From Pantoea sp. Nvir (GTDB lineage Bacteria; Pseudomonadota; Gammaproteobacteria; Enterobacterales; Enterobacteriaceae), in assembly GCF_009829915.1 (NCBI RefSeq), contig NZ_SZZW01000001.1, positions 372,001 to 436,000 on the forward strand: a stretch of 64,000 bases of DNA, given 5' to 3'. The translations under genes and the position numbers were made by a program. This document shows, one piece after another, positions 55,732 through 64,000 of this stretch. Numbering within the stretch: position 1 is the first letter of the stretch; every line of letters begins with the position of its first letter. A model generated the notes under the pieces. That model did not search any database. It saw only the letters and a list, made by a program, of their open reading frames with translations, and was not told the origin of the DNA.

Positions 55732-55760
55732 CTTGAAAGCCATTTTGGACGACCCTATCT
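55732..55760 (+). promoter_or_regulatory. Sigma-32 heat-shock promoter of groESL
   Basis: CTTGAA (55732-55737), a 15-nt spacer and CCCTATCT (55753-55760) match the sigma-32 consensus CTTGAAA/CCCCATNT with one mismatch in the -10. It lies about 85 bases before groES, similar to E. coli. Confidence 0.75.
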
Positions 55761-55843
55761 CCTGTATCAAGAGGCTGGAGGCTATGCAATCCGGCATTCA
55801 ACCCAAAGGTGACTAATTGGAATTCTCAAAGGAGAACTATTTA

Positions 55844-56137
55844 ATGAAAATTCGTCCGTTGCACGATCGTGTTATCGTCAAGCGTAAAGAGGCAGCAGCT
55901 AAATCTTCTGGAGGTATCGTTCTAACCGGCTCTGCAGCAGGTAAATCCACCCGTGGTGAGGTACTCGCCGTGGGTAATGGTCGTATATTAGATAATGGTG
56001 AGGTGAAACCGCTAGGCGTAAAGGTTGGTGACACAGTAATCTTTAATGAAGGTTATAGTGCAAAAACTGAAAAGCTAGATAATGAAGAGGTGTTGATCAT
56101 CTCTGAAAGTGATATTTTAGCTATTGTTGAAGCATAA
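55844..56137 (+). CDS. groES: Co-chaperonin GroES
   Basis: Heptameric lid of the GroEL chaperonin. 97 residues from ATG 55844 (AAAGGAG upstream), as in E. coli: [14 protein letters not shown], the mobile loop ([18 protein letters not shown]) and [11 protein letters not shown]. The frame extends nine codons upstream without homology. Confidence 0.98.
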   Translation: MKIRPLHDRVIVKRKEAAAKSSGGIVLTGSAAGKSTRGEVLAVGNGRILDNGEVKPLGVKVGDTVIFNEGYSAKTEKLDNEEVLIISESDILAIVEA

Positions 56138-56170
56138 TTGTGCGAAATTCACTGAACGAAACGAATTTAA

Positions 56171-57832
<1,662 letters not shown>

Positions 57833-57856
57833 TTAACCCTAACGCTTGTGTCATCA

Positions 57857-57891
57857 AAAACCCCGACTTATTCTAGTCGGGGTTTTCTTTT
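57857..57891 (+). terminator. groESL terminator
   Basis: AAAACCCCGACT and its perfect complement close a 12-bp stem over a 6-nt loop, followed by a T-rich tail, 25 bases after the groEL stop. Confidence 0.95.
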
Positions 57892-58689
57892 ACACGAATG
57901 AAAGAAAAGGGAGGAAGTGGAATAATGATATAAATATCTTGCGTAGACTGATATCCAATAAACATCAACGTAATGTAAATTACCCCGCTCAGACCATAGG
58001 AGTGGAACGTTTTGCTTGTCTGCATCTGTTTTACTACGGCTTTAAGTCATCGATGATGCTACATCTACTTCACGTGCGATAGAGATATTTTCTAACACAT
58101 GTATTATTCCACACGTATATAATAGCAAGAAGTAACGCAGCGTCGTCTTTGTATAAAGACAATGCGATGCAATCTGTGCAGCGCAGAAATATGATTATTG
58201 TCAGCAAATACCGCACTAAAGAAGTATTACAAGCTCGATAGCCAATTATTGCGAGTTTTTAAGTAAGATAACTCTGTTATGAATCACCTGTACCACCGGC
58301 AGCATGATTCTAGTTCTCAATAAATCCTCTTATTGCCTTCAGTGTACTCATTTTCAATGTGCCAAAAAGATTGATAGTAATTACTAGGATACGTGACAGC
58401 AAACACTTTATTTAGGTCCAATATTTCTATGTACAAGACAACCTTCTCTGCGTAGTATCTAGAGATAAATACTAGACCATTTACTAAAGAAAGAGTTAAC
58501 TAACTTTTATTAAGATATCAATATGATATAAGGTTAGTTTTTTAGAGTTAGTTTATTAAAGACTAGCAAATTTGTAACTCTTGCTCTCTACAGGCATTGT
58601 TTCTGATTTTATGCTCAATAGATGTAGTAAAATACCAAGTTGGTATGGCATTCAACGAAGAACGCTATCTTTGAGATTGGAGTATTAAA
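57892..58689. other. Gap after groESL
   Basis: About 800 bases without a supported gene or relic; it must hold the promoter of the IolH-like gene. Confidence 0.5.
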
Positions 58690-59574
58690 ATGAAAATCGC
58701 TTTTGATGTAGATGTAATTAGAAATATGGGCATCCCACGCATGATTAATCAAGTGGCAGACTGGGGATATAAATATATAGAACAGTCCCCTCATCCGCAA
58801 ATTAACCCATTCTATAAACATCCTAAAGCTAGCCGTGAAATCATGCGAGAATATAAAAATACGCTAACCGCTACTGGTGTGGAAATATCTTCTTTTATCG
58901 CAGTCTATCGCTGGTCCGGTCCTGATGAACTACGTCGTCAGGCAGCGGTAAAAAATTGGAAATGCATGATTAAAATCGCAGTAGAGATGGGTGTACAGGT
59001 AATTAATACCGAGCTTTCCGGTAACCCTAATGAACCAGAAATATGTGAAGAAATGTTCTACCGATCAATAGAAGAGCTCCTGCCTATTTTTGAACGCGAG
59101 AATATTCGCGTAGAAATTCAGTCCCATCCGTGGGATTTTTGTGAGAATAGCAATGAAACTGCAGACTTAGTAAAATCATTCCGTAGCGATAATATAAAAT
59201 ATGTGTACAGTGTGCCGCATACTTTTTTTTACGATAATGGCAAAGGGGATATCAGACCAATGCTCGAGTATATCGGCGAAGATCTGTCGCATATTTTGGT
59301 CGCCGATACCATGAACCATACTAAGCAATGCCGTTATATCGTCAATCCACCTGGTGTGGACGCTACTATCCACCAGCATGTTAGCATCGGCGAAGGCGAA
59401 GTCGATTTCGACACACTGTTCCAGACTTTACGTGAAATGGATTTTGCTAATCGTACCTATAAAATTGGTGGCGAATCGATTATTGCTGCTGCTCTCTTTG
59501 GCTATCCAGAAAAAATGCAGGTGCAGGCAGTAGAAACGCGCGAACTAATTGAGCGTGAACTACTGAACAGATAA
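58690..59574 (+). CDS. IolH-like sugar phosphate isomerase/epimerase
   Basis: TIM-barrel protein of the AP-endonuclease-2/xylose-isomerase-like family, most like IolH-type proteins of inositol clusters. 294 residues starting MKIAFDVDVIRNMG after GGAG. Likely metal ligands lie in NTELSG, EIQSHPWDF, VPHTFFYD and ADTMNHTK/HQHVSIGEGEVDF (Glu/His/Asp set typical of the fold). No other iol gene is intact nearby. Codon use and preservation look like a functional gene. Actual substrate unknown. Confidence 0.8.
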   Translation: MKIAFDVDVIRNMGIPRMINQVADWGYKYIEQSPHPQINPFYKHPKASREIMREYKNTLTATGVEISSFIAVYRWSGPDELRRQAAVKNWKCMIKIAVEMGVQVINTELSGNPNEPEICEEMFYRSIEELLPIFERENIRVEIQSHPWDFCENSNETADLVKSFRSDNIKYVYSVPHTFFYDNGKGDIRPMLEYIGEDLSHILVADTMNHTKQCRYIVNPPGVDATIHQHVSIGEGEVDFDTLFQTLREMDFANRTYKIGGESIIAAALFGYPEKMQVQAVETRELIERELLNR

Positions 59575-60811
59575 TCAGATCACGCATGTTAACAGAAACT
59601 CTTTTTTGTCAATTATCGCGTCACTGCACCAATGTAGAGAAGTGACGTAGCATGCATGTTAAATCATGCACTTTCACAACATTGATGATATGAAGGATGC
59701 AGTAATAATTACGTAGGATAGAAAGCGCTGAACTTAAAAAATCTCTCTGAGATAATCAGACTAATAAAATAACCTATCACACTGCAGCTCATCATAGTAC
59801 AAAAAATCACTACCCCGTGACATCACCAGATGAGACGGTTCCTCACCAGCTATATTTAGAACAGTTCTCAAACGACTGATTACTTTCTCTGCATAGTAGG
59901 AATGATTGATGTCTTCGTGCCGCATTTTCCACTCATATTAAACTGAATACATAACCCGCATCACCATAAAAATTATTTGTTTATCGTATGTGACCGTACG
60001 TCATCAGCTATTTATCGAGCCTATAACTGTGCGGATATTATCATCAATATCTTAGCCGGTCTTTTGGTAACCCAATGTGGTGGTCAATTGTCGAATAAAC
60101 TAGGTAGAATGCTGCAGTGCAGCAGCAGTAACTTACTTAGTTTCATGGCATGTTTATCCATCTAATACAATTCTATGACCTGAGGTAATGCATATCCTAC
60201 AAAGCACCTCGCAAGCGATATAAAAAACCTGAATATATAGTAAGTAATAGAATAGACTCACCCCCCCTTTCTTAACAATGTCGTGTTGAACAGCTTCTAT
60301 ACATACTAGTTAATCTCAATAACATAGTATGTAAGGGTCATATGACATCCTGCGCTCTAGCACTTCGACTCTAATACTCCTGAATTGTAATCCTCATCGA
60401 GCAATAGAAGTACCCGCCGTAGTTTTAATAAAAAAACTTTTTTAGCAATGCAACTACTGGACTAAGAGTCGTGCACAGAACCACACAGAGGCAGATTCAG
60501 CAGTCTAAACAGTGAGCCCTATACTGGCGCTAGCACACTTATCTTTAACAAAAAATCTTCATGTCTACCCATGTTTTCATTCTGGCATGATGTTACTTCA
60601 GTACTCCATATAATACGGCATAAAATTTAATTAGTTGTATTAAAATGATTTTTTATACTGATTTAATCATATGGTAAGTCATAGTTTACCGGTAAGAGAG
60701 ACCGCTAGTACGCACTGTTATGGATAACATCGTATAACAGACAGATAACGATGAAAAACGTTATAAACGGGGTACATGCACTCAACTTACAATCAATAAG
60801 CGGGAGAACTT
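59575..60811. other. Gap with possible transporter relic
   Basis: About 1.2 kb. A 62-codon frame at 59977-60165 contains GGQLSNKLGRMLQ, resembling the cytoplasmic motif A (GxLxDrxGR) of major-facilitator sugar transporters, preceded by a hydrophobic segment. It could be the last readable piece of a transporter once paired with the IolH-like gene. A C7 tract is at 60261-60267. Confidence 0.35.
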
Positions 60812-62101
60812 ATGTTTAAGTGCTACTTTCCTCGTCCAGTACTGTTTTTCAGTTCGACATTAATCTGGAGTCTGGTCGCAATTTTTGCCTGGTTTGGTTT
60901 TGTCGATGACTTACCGTCCCAATTGCCTATGTTGCATGCTACGATGAATCGGCCGTTGCCAACTACAGTAGCACGCTTTATTGCGCCTAGTCAGCTCTGG
61001 TTTTATAGTTATTATTGGATCGTTGTAGCAATTTTTGCCCTAGCGTGGCGTGTGTTCGATAACCATTATTGGCAACGCTGGTCCGTCTGGGGATCGGCAC
61101 TGATTATCTTCGGCACTTGGTTCGGCGTGCAAGTTGGTGTCGGTGTTAATGCCTGGTATGGTCCATTTTACGATTTAATTCAGCAGGCTCTGACTAAAAC
61201 TGGTTCAGTACCGATTGGTCGCTTTTACGCTGAATTAGAGGCATTTCTTGGCATCGCGCTAATTGCCGTGGTAATCGGTGTGCTGAACTCTTTCTTTATT
61301 AGCCACTGGGTATTCCGCTGGCGTACAGCGATGAATAACTACTATATGCATAACTGGCAGCTTCTACGTCATATAGAAGGTGCCGCACAGCGCGTGCAAG
61401 AAGATACCATGCGTTTTGCCAGTACTTTAGAGGACTGGGGCGTTAGTTTTATTCAGGCAATTATGACGTTAGTGGCTTTTTTACCAGTTCTAATTGCCTT
61501 GTCAAAGCACGTCAAAGACGTGCCTTTTCTAGGTAATGTCCCTTATGCTCTTGTGATCGCCGCACTAATCTGGTCGCTATTCGGCACTACCCTACTAGCG
61601 CTAGTAGGGATTAAGCTGCCGGGGCTGGAGTTCCGTAATCAGCGCGTTGAAGCTACCTATCGTAAAGAATTAGTCTATGGCGAAGACGATCCAGATCGCG
61701 CTGCTCCTCCAACGGTAAAAGAACTCTTCAGCTACGTACGTTTTAACTACTTCAGGCTCTATTTTCACTATCTCTATTTTAACATCACCCGGATACTTTA
61801 TCTTCAAGTAGATAACGTATTTGGTTTATTTGTGTTATTTCCTTCAATTGTGACGGGCACTATCACCCTCGGGTTGCTAAATCAAATTACCAACGTTTTT
61901 GACCAGGTACGCTCTTCGTTCCAGTATCTAATTAACTCATGGTCCACCCTGGTGGAACTAATGTCGATCAACAAACGGCTACGCAGCTTTGAGATGATTC
62001 TGCAGCAGGATATTCAAAATCAAGAAAGTATGCCTCAGCTTTCTGCTAGAAGTGTGCACGCCATTCACGAGTTGCTGGTACGCAAAGGTAAACAAGGTTA
62101 A
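60812..62101 (+). CDS. sbmA: Peptide transporter SbmA (BacA family)
   Basis: Inner-membrane, proton-driven importer of proline-rich and other antimicrobial peptides and peptide antibiotics. 429 residues against 406. Membrane segments through the first half, then HWVFRWRTAMNNYYMHNWQLLRHIEGAAQRVQEDTMRFASTLE and LELRNQRVEATYRKELVYGED-type conserved loops; ITNVFDQVRSSFQYLINSW near the end. GGGAG precedes the ATG. A 20-bp perfect palindrome lies at 61590-61609. Confidence 0.95.
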   Translation: MFKCYFPRPVLFFSSTLIWSLVAIFAWFGFVDDLPSQLPMLHATMNRPLPTTVARFIAPSQLWFYSYYWIVVAIFALAWRVFDNHYWQRWSVWGSALIIFGTWFGVQVGVGVNAWYGPFYDLIQQALTKTGSVPIGRFYAELEAFLGIALIAVVIGVLNSFFISHWVFRWRTAMNNYYMHNWQLLRHIEGAAQRVQEDTMRFASTLEDWGVSFIQAIMTLVAFLPVLIALSKHVKDVPFLGNVPYALVIAALIWSLFGTTLLALVGIKLPGLEFRNQRVEATYRKELVYGEDDPDRAAPPTVKELFSYVRFNYFRLYFHYLYFNITRILYLQVDNVFGLFVLFPSIVTGTITLGLLNQITNVFDQVRSSFQYLINSWSTLVELMSINKRLRSFEMILQQDIQNQESMPQLSARSVHAIHELLVRKGKQG

Positions 62102-62435
62102 CATCAGTAACACTTGTTATCGTCCATCATCAACCACTAATATGCTTTTCACTTTCTTACACGCAACGTTAATAAAGTTAAAACTTCCTTTCTGTAGTAT
62201 CTAACATGCTTTTAAAGCACCTTTTCAATCGAGTAAATATCTTTTTTCTGTACTGAATGTCACGCATATCCTTACACTCCCTTCTTGCGATTTTTCTCCG
62301 TATTTTCACTCCTAAAATAATCAGATGTTAGCTGTTATCTCCATGATCTTTAATCACATTTATAATTCTAATACTACAAGAGATCAGGTTGTGTAAAAAA
62401 AGATATATCTAATTTTAAGTAAGTCAAGAAGACAA
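62102..62435. other. Gap between sbmA and gltP (convergent ends)
   Basis: About 330 bases between convergent gene ends. No GC-rich terminator or gene recognised. Confidence 0.5.
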
Positions 62436-63749
62436 TTAGCCAACTTCTTGAGTACGTAATTTCAGTTCATAGGCCTTTGCCTTCTCAGTATTAAACTGAT
62501 TTTCCCAACGTGAGATAACTAATACTGCCAACGCGTTACCTATAACATTTAGCGCAGTACGCGCCATATCCATAATACGGTCAACGCCAGCGATGAATGC
62601 CAGACCCTCTAAAGGAATACCGACACTTCCTAGGGTCGCCAGCAACACCACGAAGGAAACGCCAGGCACGCCAGCGATGCCTTTTGAAGTAACCATTAAC
62701 GTCAACACCAAGACAATTTCATCGGTCAGCGATAGGTCGATACCGTAGAGCTGGGCGATGAAGATTGCAGCGATGCTTTGATAGAGCGTAGAACCATCAA
62801 GGTTGAAAGAGTAGCCGGTTGGTACGACAAAACTAGTAATTGCTTTTGGCGCACCGTAAGCCTCCATCTTCTGGATAATACGTGGTAATACGGTCTCAGA
62901 ACTAGAAGTAGAGTAAGAAAGGATTAGCTCATCTTTCAGAACACGCATCAGGGTGGTTATGCGTAATTTGCACAAGCGAGCCACACTACCGAGGATAACG
63001 AAGGCGAAGAAAATGATTGCGGCATAAACTAGAAGTACTAATTTAGCTAATGGCCATAACGAGGCAAATCCGAAATTGGCAATAGTAACAGCAATCAACG
63101 CAAATATGCCTATCGGCGCATAACACATGATTATATGAGTCACTTTAAACATGGTGTCCGAGACGCATCGAAAGAATTTTACTAGCGGCTCACGACGCTC
63201 CGATGGTAGCACCGATAACCCCATTCCAAATATGACTGAAAAGAAAATAATAGGCAGCATATCGCCTTTCACTAGTGAAGTGAAAATGTTTTGTGGGATT
63301 AACGAAAGGAGGGTATTCACTAAACTATGTGGTCCTTTTTGCACTGCTTCAGTTGTCGCTTCGTATTTAGAAATGTCCACCGTTACCAACGTTGACATAT
63401 CAATGCCAGTACCGGGTTGAAACACGTTAGCCAACGTAATCCCGACCACAATAGCAAGGGTAGTAATCACTTCAAAATATATAATAGTTTTTACACCAAT
63501 ACGTCCCAACTTTTTTGCATCACCTACACTGGCGATACCGACAATTAGGGATGAAACAACAATAGGCACGACAATCATTTTGATCAAATGAATAAAAATA
63601 TCACCTGCAGGACTGAGAAGGTTGTTAATTAACCATTCACGATCTTCTGGCCGATTATGCAACAAAGAACCGAAAACAATACCGAGCATCAATGCTATTA
63701 CGATTTGCCAAGCCAAGCTTATTTGGAAGCCTTTTTTAAAAATTTTCAT
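62436..63749 (-). CDS. gltP: Proton/glutamate-aspartate symporter GltP
   Basis: Sodium-independent glutamate/aspartate:H+ symporter of the DAACS family in the inner membrane. 437 residues, E. coli length. Family core present: SYSTSSSETVLPRI (re-entrant HP1 serine motif), VPTGYSFNLDGSTLYQ (TM7 NxD-type motif), KGIAGVPGVSFVVLLATL (HP2) and VDRIMDMARTALNVIGNALAV (TM8 substrate-binding Asp/Arg region). AGGAA precedes the ATG. Given the gltBD relics it may be a main glutamate supply route. Confidence 0.97.
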   Translation of the reverse strand: MKIFKKGFQISLAWQIVIALMLGIVFGSLLHNRPEDREWLINNLLSPAGDIFIHLIKMIVVPIVVSSLIVGIASVGDAKKLGRIGVKTIIYFEVITTLAIVVGITLANVFQPGTGIDMSTLVTVDISKYEATTEAVQKGPHSLVNTLLSLIPQNIFTSLVKGDMLPIIFFSVIFGMGLSVLPSERREPLVKFFRCVSDTMFKVTHIIMCYAPIGIFALIAVTIANFGFASLWPLAKLVLLVYAAIIFFAFVILGSVARLCKLRITTLMRVLKDELILSYSTSSSETVLPRIIQKMEAYGAPKAITSFVVPTGYSFNLDGSTLYQSIAAIFIAQLYGIDLSLTDEIVLVLTLMVTSKGIAGVPGVSFVVLLATLGSVGIPLEGLAFIAGVDRIMDMARTALNVIGNALAVLVISRWENQFNTEKAKAYELKLRTQEVG

Positions 63750-64000
63750 AACACGTTATTTCCTCAGTCAAAACTCCTATCTATACGCTTCAAAGGTGCA
63801 TAGAGGATACACGGAGAAGTGAGCAAAATCCCGATAAATTAGATGGTTATTGCAGGCAGTATCCCGCACGAAAAGTGCAAGACTCCCTACTATTTTCAGA
63901 CACCGTCTAGTTGAGTTCTGATAAGCAAGAGCGAGATAATTACTATTTTCACTATGGCAAATGCAACCCTTGGCGTGTTCGATTAAAGATAATCCATTCT

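Overview
The window reads as chromosome from an insect-associated gammaproteobacterial endosymbiont related to Enterobacterales (Sodalis-allied, Moranella-like in style). This is inferred from very high protein similarity to Escherichia coli, conserved enterobacterial gene order in blocks, and advanced genome erosion. Signs of erosion are long non-coding gaps of 0.8-2.4 kb where E. coli has genes, visible relics of lost genes, truncated C-termini and loss of tRNA-encoded CCA ends. No phage, insertion sequence, CRISPR array or rRNA operon was seen.

Layout. 2-6119: the end of valS, then argI, pyrB and pyrI with enteric-type control signals (ARG boxes and a pyrL leader/attenuator), and a ridA copy broken by one amber codon. 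6432-18882, minus strand: yhbP, deaD, pnp, rpsO, truB, rbfA, infB, nusA, rimP and tRNA-fMet, the classic metY-nusA-infB-rpsO-pnp block. 18952-30839, minus strand: tRNA-Leu, secG, glmM, folP, ftsH, greA, obgE, rpmA, rplU, murA and ibaG, with relic gaps where rlmE, dacB and ispB lie in E. coli. 30957-34062: mlaBCDEF. 34680-42059, plus strand: yrbG relic, kdsD, kdsC relic, lptC-lptA-lptB, rpoN, hpf relic, ptsN, rapZ and npr. 42060-44350: a 2.3-kb graveyard in which gltB and gltD fragments can still be read. 44472-46889: sspB, sspA, rpsI and rplM. 47116-50329: zapE, then zapG and degQ. 50627-53856: epmA, ecnB, efp and epmB. 54645-57832: tRNA-Phe and heat-shock-promoted groESL. 58690-63749: an IolH-like isomerase, sbmA and gltP.

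Functionally the retained set covers translation and ribosome assembly, envelope upkeep (MurA, GlmM, Mla lipid transport, Lpt LPS export, KdsD, SecG), proteostasis (FtsH, DegQ, GroESL, SspB for ClpXP), pyrimidine and citrulline synthesis, folate synthesis, and an intact EF-P beta-lysylation set. Loss of glutamate synthase alongside retention of the GltP glutamate symporter suggests reliance on imported glutamate.

The most unusual observations are an SspB with a tandemly duplicated ClpX-docking tail, perfect long inverted repeats (one of them inside epmB), ObgE and TruB that have lost C-terminal domains (a frameshifted relic is still readable beside obgE), and preservation of enteric nucleotide- and arginine-responsive regulatory DNA next to a decaying genome. 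I did not find a clearly novel defence or biosynthetic system.
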